The position numbers and the translations under genes were made by a program. The notes beneath the pieces are model-generated. The model saw only the letters and a program-made list of their open reading frames with translations, made no database searches and was not told where the DNA came from. This document shows, piece after piece, positions 23,601 through 34,215 of a DNA stretch of 64,000 nucleotides. Numbering within the stretch: position 1 is the stretch's first letter; every line of letters begins with the position of its first letter. Source of the DNA: Lepisosteus oculatus (taxonomy: Eukaryota > Chordata > Actinopteri > Semionotiformes > Lepisosteidae); NCBI RefSeq assembly GCF_040954835.1, contig NC_090709.1, positions 45,950,490 to 46,014,489 of the forward strand. The letters run 5' to 3'.

Positions 23601-24164
23601 TTTTGCACGCAACTGTACTTCACAGAGGTCTTGAGCGACCCGTCATTTGTTCCCAATGTATTTCCGGTGCCTTCGTGCACTCTTGTACCAAACGCACGTT
23701 CCTTCTGTACACGGAGCCGATCATTTGCAATTGGGCTGTGCCGGCAAACCAGGACGAGCTCTGTCGGCTCAAAAGCAGCGCAGGACCTTCAAGAACAACA
23801 GAAAGATTAGCATCCAGCGGGGGCCTCTTAGTGAGCCCAAGAGCTCATCAAGAATCGGCTCCAGCAACAGGGCTGGGCGCATTGTTCCATTCTCCGCCCA
23901 CTCTCGGTGTAAACAAGTCCCTCCTGGTCTCTGCTTGAAATGCACTTTCCTGCGTTTGCTTTGGTGTAACTGGCTTCCCCTGCATGGGCGAATGTAAAGA
24001 AGATCCTTAGTAAGTCATTGAAGAAAACCGAGAAGAGGTCGGAGTGGCCTCTGTCGTTCATCAACGATCCAGTCAGGCAGTACTCCTCTGTAAAGCGCCG
24101 TATGTTCACATCGATTGGCTTTTTTTTGCCTTCATTCGTGCAAGTAGTAAAAGCAGACGCCCCT
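23596..24164 (+). repeat. 569-bp duplicated block, copy 2
   Basis: Partner of 20226-20794. Its left edge falls inside the tRNA-Val-AAC T-arm. Its right edge meets the Tx1-like LINE. Confidence 0.9.
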
Positions 24165-26768
24165 TTAGGGAGCCTGTCAGCACCCGTTGTTTTCCCCTTC
24201 TGTAAGCTCTCCATAGGCTCTCAGCTCTTCTACTGTCAAATCCCCCTCAAGTACTTCCCTATCTTCTTCACTCAAAACGTTTTCTAGCTTTGAGGTAAAA
24301 AAATGAATTTCTTCATCCTTTACCTCTGTAGAGCTTCTCTGTCCTGTCCCTTGTTTCTGGTCTGCTGTCCTTCCTGTCCCTCTCTTTCCCTTGGGCTATA
24401 TATTTCCGGGTCTTGCACTCTGTCCTCACTCAGCACTGACATTCGGATGTCCTGAGACCCGCCTAGCACCACGTCCGCTCCCTGAGGGCACAGGTTTCTA
24501 TACGGCATTCCTGAACTCTTTGCACTAATGAGCCTGGGCCTTTTTCCCGTCTCGCCGCTACGCATATGGGTCTTTTTCCGCACTCCTGCTCCCCACGGTT
24601 AGTCCCTTTGGACGTCCGTGACAAGAAGGCCTCGATGCAGGAGAGGATAGCACTCAGCTCTGTACTCTCTCTTCCCTCCTCATCAACTACTCTTTCCATG
24701 ACAGACTTGGAGCCTACCACTTTCCTGAAAAAGAAGCGAGTACACTTCTCATTTTCTTCCAAGAACTGACCTCTGCTTCTTAACAGCACTCCTCGACTGC
24801 TTTCTTCGACTATGCTCCGGATGTCCTTTTTTAAAAGGGTGATATCCTCAAGCACATTGAAGCCACTGTGCAGCATCGTGTAGAGACGCTGCAGCTGCCT
24901 CTGTTTCCTGGCTAGCACTCCTCTCCGTCTGGCAGCAGCCTTCCTTCCCTCAGCCATGAAAAAGGCCATTGTCCTCACCTTCACCTCCTCCCACCACTCT
25001 CCTACTGACCCGTACAGACACTGCAAGGACAGCCACTGTGATAGTTTCTCCTTGTAGCGGGATACTACCCCCTCGTTCTCTAGCAGCTTTGTGTTGAGTT
25101 TCCAGAGGCCTGGGCCAAAGACAGTCCCGCCCTGGAGTTCCACTCTACACCCTAAAGCCTGATGATCTGAGAAGAAGACAGGCTGAAGAGTGACCCCAAC
25201 AACTTTCACTCTCTCTGAGACAAAGCAATAGTCAATTCTGATTCCTCCCTGACCATGTATATCCTGCTGTTGTGGGATATATACATCTATATGTGTCTGA
25301 GAGTTTAAAGTCTTGAACTAAGTTTTGCAGGGCCAGTGAGCTGGAATCCAATTTTATCGGAGAGCTAGACTGCCTATCTGTGTGCTCTAAGATACAATTA
25401 AAATCCCCTCCCACTATCACGTCTGTGCTACATAACAATAGGGGAGAGAGTGCCTTGAGTAGCTCCACCCTTCCTCCCACGTCAGTAGGACAATACACAG
25501 TGATTAGCCGCAGGTTAACGGTCCCCCATTCTGTAACGGACACGGACTGGAATCCGTGTCAGATATTGTAGAAGACCCTATGCGATGCGGTAAGAGCTGG
25601 AGAAAACAGGAGGCGTGGTAAAAAGGAACACACAGGGGTTTAATAGTGCACAAAATAATAGTGACAGTCCGTGAGACAGTGTACGGGGAAGACAAAACGG
25701 CATCCAAATCCAAACGAGTCCAAGGGCAGGTCAAAGCACAGTCCGAAAGTCCATCAACTGGAAATCCATCCTGGAACGCGACAAAGTTAAAATCCCCGAG
25801 AGAGGGGAGCACACAGACGAACGAAACATGGAGGTCCAAGGGTGACGGGGCGAGATCCTCCAGACCCCGGGCTCAGGAAGCGGGAGGTGTCGGGGATGAG
25901 GCCTATGCCCTCAGGAGACGGACGTAGGGTTTCCTGGTACTAGGCGGGCCTCACGACATCTTACCCTAATGATGAGACCCGAGGACTGGAGGAGCTGGTC
26001 TTTAAATAGTAACACTAAAAGGGTACACCTGGAGAGCTAAATCACACGAACAATAATGAGAGCAGTGGAGCGCCCTCTAGGGAGGGATGTCGGGCGTGAC
26101 ACATTCCACATCCACACACAGCAACCTGCCATCTATGACCCTCTGAATACTTTTCAATTTGAAAGCCCATCCTTTGAAAAGAATGGCCACACCAGAGGCT
26201 CTGTTGTTATTGTCCCCTGACCAAACAGAAGGCCCTTTATCCCACCTATCTTCAAAGCTTTTATACCTCTCTTGATAGGCTAAAGCACACTCCTGCAACA
26301 TCAACACATCTCCCTCTCTCTGCTGGAGGTAATCAAAGACAGACTGGCATTTAACTCTGTCATTGATACCTCTGGTGTTAAAGGAAATTATGTTTAGAGC
26401 CATATTACATAAGAAAGTTGAACCAGTCTTTACAAAACACATTTCTCTTCTGTCTCACCTGTTACCTTCTTCTTTTTCTTCTTACCAATTTCCTGCCAGC
26501 CATCCTCTGAATGAGCCTTCATCAGGGTGGCAGCAGTAAAAGCTTTCACTGGGTCCATCTCAAGGAAGGGGGTAGAGGGAGGGGTGGAGGGGTTCCAGCT
26601 GTCCCCATCACCATGCTCTCCTTCCTCCTCGCTCAGGGAGAAAACAGAGTCATTTTTCCTTTTCCTCAAGTCCAGCTCCTGGGAGCACTGAGGGGAAAGG
26701 GGTGCAGCCGATGCACCAGTCTCCTCTTCCCCCTCACCCACCAGCTGCTGCAGATCCTCCGTGATGGA
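24165..26768 (-). mobile_element. Tx1-like (L1 superfamily) LINE, 5'- and 3'-truncated
   Basis: Read right to left on the minus strand. 26430-26768 encodes the C-terminal tail of ORF1 (acidic, ending GKKKKKKVTGETEEK). ORF2 starts at 26403 (MALNIISFNTRGIND) with the apurinic endonuclease, including MLQECAL and later VGGDFNCILEHTDR. 24463-25209 holds the endonuclease end (FFSDHQALGCRV) and the region before the RT (WKLNTKLLENEGV). The RT core is missing. Frame changes lie near 25220 and 24460. A 570-bp solo LTR splits the endonuclease. The right edge is cut by the Rex1 3' end. Confidence 0.85.
25532..26101. mobile_element. Solo LTR inserted in the Tx1-like LINE
   Basis: Fossil of an LTR element: 570 bp starting TGTAACGG and ending CGTGACA, flanked by the 5-bp direct repeat CATTC (25527-25531 and 26102-26106). 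The flanking LINE coding sequence continues in register on each side of one CATTC, so the insertion is cleanly delimited. It contains a CTCF-like GCGCCCTCTAGGGAGG near 26070. Looks like the product of LTR-LTR recombination. Younger than the LINE. Confidence 0.85.
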
Positions 26769-28807
26769 CTGGAACTTGAACTTGAACTTTATTGCCATAT
26801 GTAACCGGTAATGGTACAATGGAATTCTTACTTACAGAAAGTCTCTCGTTTGTAAAACAAGTGTAAAAAACAAAACAAAGTGCAAACAGTGCATCAAGAC
26901 AATGTACAAACAAACAATAGACAATGTGCAAGTAAACATGCAGACAGTTTGAATGTAAACAATACAGACGTGTAAACAATGACTGGAGACGTACAATAAA
27001 TAAATTACAATGAGGTAGATGGTGATGGTGTAGGTGTGGTCCGAGGGGGATGGCTAAATGTGTTCGCCAGTCTCACTGCTTGTGGATAGAAGCTATTGAA
27101 GAATCTAGTGGTAAGTGTCCGTATGCTCTTATATCTCTTGCCTGAGGGCAGTGGGGTGAAGAGCTCATGCCCGGGGTGGTGACTGTCCTCTGTGATGGCC
27201 AGAATTCTACCACGGCAGCGGTCCTCATAGAGGTGTTTAATCTCGGTGAGACTGCAGCCGATGATCTTCTGGGCCATCTTGACCATTCTCTGCAGTGCCT
27301 TTTTTTCTCGCGAAGAGGTGTTGCCATACCACACAGTGATCCCGTTGGTGAGGATGCTCTCGATGGTGCAGCAGTAGAAGTTCACAAACACATGTATTGG
27401 CATCCCCCATCACTTGAGGCACCTCAAGAAATAAAGGCGCTGCTGAGCCTTTTTCATGATAGAGTCAGTGTTCACAGTCCAGGTTAGATCTTTAGAGATG
27501 TGAATTCCCAAAAACCTAAAGCTGGTGACTGTTTCCACTTCCGTTCCATCAATACTGAGTGGGCTGTGAGTGTATGGCCTGTGTCTCCGAAAGTCCACTA
27601 TTAGCTCTTTCGTTTTCTTTATGTTCAAGTCCAGGTTATTGCTATGACACCACCTAAGCAGCTGTACATCTTCATCCCTGTAAGTGGACTCATCATCATC
27701 ACTAATCAGTCCTATTATAGTGGTGTCATCGGCAAACTTAATGATGCGGTTGTTGTTGTGTCTTGCTGTGCAGTCGTGAGTAAATAGGGAGTACAACCTT
27801 GGACTCAGACAGCAGCCTTGTGGGGTTCCAGTGCTCAGGGTGAGTGGTGTTGATGTTTTATTGCCTATCCGCACCACCTGTGGTCTCTCGATAAGAAAGT
27901 CCAGCAGCCAGTTGCAGACAGAGTTGCACAGACCTAATCCCCTGAGCTTTGTCACCAGTTGACTGGGTATGATGGAATTTGAATGCTGAACTGTAGTCCA
28001 CAAACAGCATTCTCACATACGAGTTCTTATGTGAGAATGCTGCATACAGCCAGGTGTTCCAAGGCTGTATGCAGAGCCAGGAAAACAGCATCATCCACTG
28101 ATCTGTTGTTCTGGTAGGCGAACTGCAAGGGGTCCAGGGACTCTGTGATGGATGAGTTGATGTGTGACAACACCAGCTGCTCCAGGCATTTCATCACCAC
28201 AGATGTTAATGCTACTGGGCGGTAATCATTCAGGCATGTCACTTTTGTCTTTTTGGGGGTTGGAACAATAGTGGTTTTTTTAAAGCAGGTGGGGACCATG
28301 GACTGTGACAGGGAGGAGTTAAAGATGTCCGTAAACACTGTGGTCAGCTGGGCTGCACATGTCCTTAGGACTCGAGGTGGTATCCCATCAGGCCCTGCAG
28401 CCTTATGGATTTTCACCCTGCTCAGAGTCTTCTGCATGTCCTGCTCTGAGAGTTTCAGAACAAACTCGCCCTGCACACTTGGGGTCTTCTCAGCATTGCC
28501 CGTGTTCAGAGCGTCAAAGCGGGCATAGAAGTGGTTCAGCTCGTCAGGCAGGGATGCGTTGTTCGTGTCAATCTCCTGGCTGCAGGAGATTGACTGTAAT
28601 CCTGTGATTGACTGTAATCCCTGCCACAGCCTCCGGGTGTCAGCGCACTGCGTTTCAAGCCGCACTCTGTAGCTCCGTTTGGCGCGTTTTATGGCTTCCT
28701 GTAATGCATACCGTGATTTCTTGTACAGCTCTTTGTCCCCCGATTTGAATGCGATGGATCTATCTTTTATTTTATTGCGAATGTCGTTGTTGAACCACGG
28801 TAATCTC
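26769..28807 (-). mobile_element. Rex1-type LINE, 5'-truncated
   Basis: Minus-strand RT of the Rex1/Babar group common in fish. Fragments in order: [17 protein letters not shown] and YRPVALTSVVMKCLEQLV (28027-28800), [18 protein letters not shown] and the catalytic [13 protein letters not shown] (27410-28003), then FYCCTIESILTNGITVWYGN and FTPLPSGKRYKSIRTLT (27005-27403). Frame shifts occur near 28020 and 27405. The 3' end (26771-26790) has the typical AACTTGAACTTGAACTTTAT tail. It inserted into or next to the Tx1-like LINE's ORF1, and family A interrupts its 5' side. Confidence 0.9.
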
Positions 28808-30035
28808 ACTGTCTGGGAGATTCCAAGGGAGAGTCTCATCCCAAGTGGTTTACAACCTCAAGGTCAGAGTGCATGGTTACTCACACTGGGCACCAATAAA
28901 TGTAGGCATCCTCTCACGAGGCACCAATAAATGTAGGGGTTTGTGCATTTACTGGGCCAATTGTTAATTGTAGCAGTAAGTCACAAAATGATTCTCGAAT
29001 GCCCATGGAACTTTCAACCAATGAGCGACCGTAGTAACTCCAGGTAAAACTCCAGCTCCTCCTGGACATCCTCAGACTAAGCTCAGACAGTCACATAACG
29101 GCCAATGTGTCCGAGTGCCAGGACTTTTCCTTGTTCTAAGAGTCGAGAACGGAGGTTGCCCGCGCGTAACCAAAGGATCCACCCGAGGTTAGCCCAGCAG
29201 CAAGCCTCGTGAACCCACCGCGAACGCTCACCTGATCAACGAGTGAACTACAGTCAGAGCTGTGGACAGCTGAATATCAGTATTCAGGACTCGCGCTACA
29301 TCGGGAACGAACCAGTCTTCTTCCTGTCTAAAGATTGTGACTTTCTCGGATCTGCAGTCACTTTTCTGTGTGCAAACTCTCGTTAGTTTAAGCCAACACT
29401 AACTAACCAGTCTTCAGAGAGCATCAGCAGCGCACCGCAGCAGAAATCTCTCTCCTCCTTCTCCTTCTCTCACATCGAAACAGCACTGCCTGGCACTGGG
29501 CCAAAGAGCGCCGATTGGACGCAGCAACAGCCTGCCACTGCTTCTTTGCCTCCGCAGGACATCTGAATCCCCACAGAGCGGACTAGTATTCAACATTCTG
29601 CATTACAGCTCAAGAATTCAATTGTTACCTCACCCTGAGTTGATATCAATTGAATTCCTATGAATCATGTACTTGCTTTTGAGTATCTATTGTACAAGTT
29701 GTAACAAAGTTCATTTACAAAATGATCTAAATAATTGATATACGGAAAGTATGTCCCTCTTGGTTTGTAAGTCTTCGTGATTGAATATATACTTTTTGTA
29801 TTCTGCTAAACCTCACTATAAGATCTGTTATGTTGATATGCACATTTTATGTAATAATAAATGTATTCTCGTGTATTAGTATCCATGTGTGTGTGCGTTG
29901 CTGAGTTATCCCGCTGGGTCGGTCTTCTAATAACCATCAAAGAATCATTTTGTGACATACTGCTACAATTAATAATTGTCCCAGTAAATGCACAAGACGC
30001 CTACATTTATTGGTGCCTCGTGAAAGGATGCCTAC
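28808..30035 (+). repeat. LTR-like repeat family A, copy 3, with an internal inverted tail
   Basis: Fossil copy, 5'-truncated at the Rex1 junction. It aligns with 59487-60643. Between about 28885 and 29002 it carries an inverted copy of its own last ~100 nt (compare 29938-30035), so the segment 28901-30035 has inverted ends. It contains the AATAAA near 29859 and ends GCCTACA, then meets the 99-bp minisatellite. Confidence 0.65.
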
Positions 30036-31310
30036 AAGCTCCTCCAGTAAGGACAGTAGGCTCTACTGTACACAGAGAGGGGTGGGGGTGTGGAACAAGC
30101 CGATACCCTGGCATCTCTCCCGACACAGCTGGATGAGCTCCTCCAGTTAACACAGGTGGCTCTACTGTACACAGAGAGAGGTGGGGGTGTGGAACAAGCC
30201 GATACCCTGGCTTCTCTCCAGACACAGTTGGATGAGCTCCTCCAGTTAACACAGGTGGCTCTACTGTACACAGAGAGAGGTGGGGGTGTGGAACAAGCCG
30301 ATACCCTGGCTTCTCTCCAGACACAGTTGGATGAGCTCCTCCAGTCAGGACAGAAGGCACTACTGTATACAGAGAGAGGTGGGGTGCGGAACAAGCTGAT
30401 ACCCTGGCTTCTCTCCAGACACAGCTGGATGAGCTCCTCCAGTTAGAACAGAAGGCACTACTGTACACAGAGAGGGGTGGAGGTGTGGAACAAGCCGATA
30501 CCCTGGCATCTCTCCCGACACAGCTGGATGAGCTCCTCCAGTTAACACAGGTGGCTCTACTGTACACAGAGAGGGTTGGGACAAGGGAACAAACTGCCCA
30601 GCCTTGTTGTTAAAGCCGATACCCTGCCTACAAGCTCCTCCAATTAGGACAGGTGGCTCTACTGTACACAGAGAAGGGTGGGGGTGGGGGTGTCGATTAA
30701 GCCAATACCCTGGCTTCTCTCCAGACACAGCTGGGTGAGCTCCTCCAGTAAGGACAGGAGGCTCTTCTGTACACATAGAGCGGTGGGGGTGTGGAACAAG
30801 CTGATACTCTGGCTCCTCTCCAGACACAGCTGGATGAGCTCCTCCAGTCAGGACAGGAGGCGCTACTTTACACAGAAGGGGGTGGGAGAGGGGAACAAGT
30901 TGATACCCTGGCGTCTCTCCAGACACAGCTGGGTGAGCTCCTCCACTCAGGACAAGAGTCTCTACTGTACACAGCGAGTGGTGGGGGTGTGGAAAAAGCT
31001 GATACCTTGGCTTCTCTCCCGACACAGCTGGATGAGCCCCTCCAGTAAGGACAGGAGGCTCTTCTGTACACAGAGAGGGGTGGGAGGGGAGAACAAGCTG
31101 AAACTCAGGCTTCTCTCCAGACACAGCTGGGTGAGCTCCTCCAGTCAGGACAGGAGGCTCTACTGTACACAGAGAAGGGTGGGGGTGTGGAACAAGCTGG
31201 TACTTTGGCATCTCTACAAACACTGCTGGATGAGGTCCTCCAGTTAGGACAGGAGGCTGTACTGTACACAGAGAGGGGTGGGAGAAGGGAACAAGCTGAT
31301 ACATGTTTGT
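30036..31310 (+). repeat. 99-bp minisatellite, about 12-13 copies
   Basis: Unit of 99-100 bp around GAGCTCCTCCAGT, GGACAGGAGGCTCTACTG, TACACAGAGAGGGGTGGG, GGAACAAGCTGATACCCTGG and CTTCTCTCCAGACACAGCTGG. Because the period is a multiple of three, long open frames appear on both strands, e.g. 314 codons at 30360-31304 minus. A shorter, altered unit occurs near 30575-30640. Confidence 0.95.
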
Positions 31311-31384
31311 TCAGTGCGGGACAAGCTAACACAAGGGACCACATTCGCGAACATCCAGGCAGGGTGTAACGGAACCGCTACACT

Positions 31385-31827
31385 ATGGAAACCTGCAGGG
31401 TCTGCTGCTGGTGTCTCGCTTGCATTTCGGGCTGAGAAAGGGAAGCGTCACTTTAGGCAGGGGGCGCTGGAGAGTGGAGCAAAGGGTGTGATGAAACAAA
31501 ATGCCAAAACCGGGGATTAAACCAGGGACCTTTAGATCTTCAGTCTAACATTCTCCCAACTGAGGTCTTTTCTTTTCTCGGGGTAGGAGTGACTGTTGAG
31601 TAGCCCTTAGAAATGAAGCAGAGCACTTCAACGGTACTGGTGTGTGTGTGTGTGTGTGTGCCCTGGTGATTCTGGGAAGTTGTACAACCCATTTGTATCT
31701 GTTAGGCGGCACAGCCATCATGCACAAAGAACACTTTGAAAACTGTCAAAGGCAAGTCATTCCGAGTTGGTCGCTTGTGTTTTCCATTCAGACGCAAAAT
31801 GCTGAAATGATCTCTCGGCTCCTCGAT
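31385..31827 (-). repeat. Inverted, reduced copy of the tRNA-Phe cluster segment
   Basis: Read on the minus strand it matches about 22425-22740, then the tRNA-Phe gene, then 23427-23536, with the stretch about 22740-23360 missing. It includes the (CA)n tract at about 31642-31660. Confidence 0.8.
31501..31566 (-). pseudogene. tRNA-Phe (GAA) pseudogene, 5'-truncated
   Basis: The minus strand keeps CTCAGTTGGGAGAATG, GACTGAAGATC (GAA) and GGTTTAATCCC up to TTTTGGCA. The first ~8 nt (acceptor 5' strand) are gone. Confidence 0.8.
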
Positions 31828-34215
31828 TGTAACGCCCACACCTGGTGGTGAGGAAGAAGTGCACGTAGGCACTCATAGTACCGCGGAGCAGGCTGGGAGT
31901 TGTAGCCGGGGAAAGTCTGAGGGTTAGCACGATGACCTGCAGCTGACCCTGCATATGTAAACAGTGTCATGGTAGTTTTAGTGTCCTGTGTAGTCTTATA
32001 AGTGTATATAAGTGTATAGCCTGTTGATAAGTAATTACCACCCTAAAGATGTGTACGTGTTCCGTCAGTGTCCTCATGTGTATGTAGATGCTGTGTTTGG
32101 TTTTGTGGTTGTTAAAGAATAAAAACAGTTGCTTGGTTAAGTTATCACGTCTCCACTAATCCTTTGTCCTGAAGAAACCTGAATGCGCTACGTTGCTGTC
32201 AGAAGTGGGCAGGATGGACAAACCGTGGCAGACATTAGCTTATTCTGTCAAGCACTGGCTGACTTTAAAAGAGACCGAGCCCACTGGCAGCACACATACA
32301 GAGCCTGAGCAACTCAGGGGCAGGATCCGACATGCTCGCTCCCCGGCGACTGCCTCCGCCGCTGCCACTGCCTCTTTTTCCCCCGGCTCTGGCAAGCCCG
32401 CGTCCCTCGGCCTTCGACGGGCCTGCCCTCCACCAGGTGAAGTCGCTCTCCCTGCCACACCAACTCCTGCAAACTCAAGTCCAAACTGGCCCCCACTCGC
32501 TGCAGTACGTCCAGCCCCAGAATGCAGTCCTCCTGGATGGGTGCGAGGTAGCAGGGGTGGCGCACCATCGCTGCACCTAGACGGAAGGCAAGCACCTGTT
32601 TCCCCCGGACTGCAGCGAGCTGTCCCGTTACGGTCCTTAGCCGCAGGCTGGAGGCCTCCCATCCTGGGGGGTTGGTGCCCTCGGTGTCGGGGAGGACGCC
32701 CGGCCGGAGTAGAGTTACCGATGAACCGGTGTCGAGTAGGGCCAGGCAAGGTTGGTCCTCGATTTTGCAGTGGAGGTACAGGCCCCGGCTACAGCCGACT
32801 CGCCCCACGGTGGCGTGAGGGGCGCCGGTCTTAACAACGCTCTCCGGAGCGGGGGTTGAGGTGTTCGAGGGGCGGCCTTCCCCACGCTGAGTTGCCCCAT
32901 TCCCATTTCCCTACGCCAATCGGGGAGTGCGAGGTTCGGGTGCCCGGCAGAACCGGGCTCGGTGTCCTCTCTTCCCGCAGCGGTTGCAAATCAGCGTGCG
33001 GGGCTGTTCCGCGGGGGTCGCTGCCCGGGCTGGCTCCTCTTCCCCTTCGCTGGATTCCTCCGTCGCCGTCTCGGTCAGCCGGCAGGGCGCACTGCGTCTG
33101 CTGGCACTTCCAGTCACCCCGAACACCGCCTCAGCCCGTGTAGCAAGGGCCAAGGCCTGCTCCAGCGATGTAGGCGCGGCCAGCTGCACGTGGCGCTGCA
33201 GCTCCTCGGGTGAGAGGGCCTTGAGAAAAGCCTGGAGAGCCATCTCCCGCTGCGCCTCCCGGGGGAAAGTTGGGTATCCTCGGCGGGCGAGGAACGCGAC
33301 ATCAGCGGCAACAGGGCCCAGTCGCTCTCCTGGTCGGCGCCGCCGCAGGGCCAGCCTCTCCCGCATCAAGTCCGGTGCCTCCTCTACACCGAAACGCAGC
33401 TGGAGAGCCGCCGCCAGCGCCGTGTATTCGCCTCTGTCCTCCTCCGGGACGTCCAGGAGCACCTGGCAGGCCACTCCTTCCATCTCCGCCCGGCTCCAGC
33501 CATTCGTCCGGGCCGCGAGCTGGAACTGCACCTCGTAGATTTCCCAGGGCGCTTCCCCATTGTAGCGACCTGGTCGCACCCGCGCTGATGGGTGTGGGAA
33601 TCTCTGATCGGCTCCGGCAGGGAGAGTATCCTCTGGGGTGCCCGCTGACCAGGAGTAGCGGCCAGTTGCCCCAATTCTACCGGCAGAACCACTATTGAAT
33701 AGCCCTGGTAAGGGCTGTGGCCACCTATCGCACCCAGGAGTTGCTCAGGCTCCCTATGTGCGCTGCCAATGGGTTCTGTTTCTTCCAGCGTCAGCCGGTG
33801 CTTAACAGAATCGGGTAGTGTCTGCCACGAGTTGTCCATTCTGCCCGCTTCTGACACCAATGTAGCGTTTGCAGGTTCTTTTCAGAACAAGGACGAGTGG
33901 AGACGCGATTAACAAACAAGCATTAACTTTATTCGTTTACAACCACACAAAACCAAACACAGGATCTACACACACATGACGAGACTGATGGAACACGTAC
34001 ACATATTTAGGGTGGTAATTACCTAACAACACACTATACTTTTACAGGACTACACAGGGCACTAGAATTACTAGGCCATTATTTACACAGGTAGGGTCAG
34101 CCGCTGGTCATCGTGCTGACCCTCAGACTCTCCCCGGCTACCACTCCCAGCATGCCCAGCTGTACTACGAGCGCCTAGGGGCGCTTCCTCCTCACCACCA
34201 GGCGAGGGTGTTACA
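31828..34215. mobile_element. LTR retrotransposon fossil (Ty3/gypsy-like) with opposed LTRs
   Basis: Fossil. LTR on the plus strand at 31828-32192 (TGTAACGCCC...CGCTACG) and a related LTR on the minus strand at 33861-34215. Each is followed inward by a primer site complementary to tRNA-Leu (TGGTGTCAGAAGCGGGC type) and a leader (about 32193-32325 plus; 33730-33860 minus). The interior, minus strand, carries a gag with a CCHC zinc knuckle (about 32911-33579) and a retropepsin with the LLDTGSS active site (about 32314-32808). RT and integrase are absent. So it is a rearranged, incomplete element. No outer target repeats match. Confidence 0.8.

Noticed and set aside
20206-24214. Overlapping open frames of 110-170 codons on both strands in the two 569-bp blocks
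   Set aside because: They are preserved only because the two blocks are nearly identical. Both strands are open, there is no domain, and the frames run into tRNA remnants.
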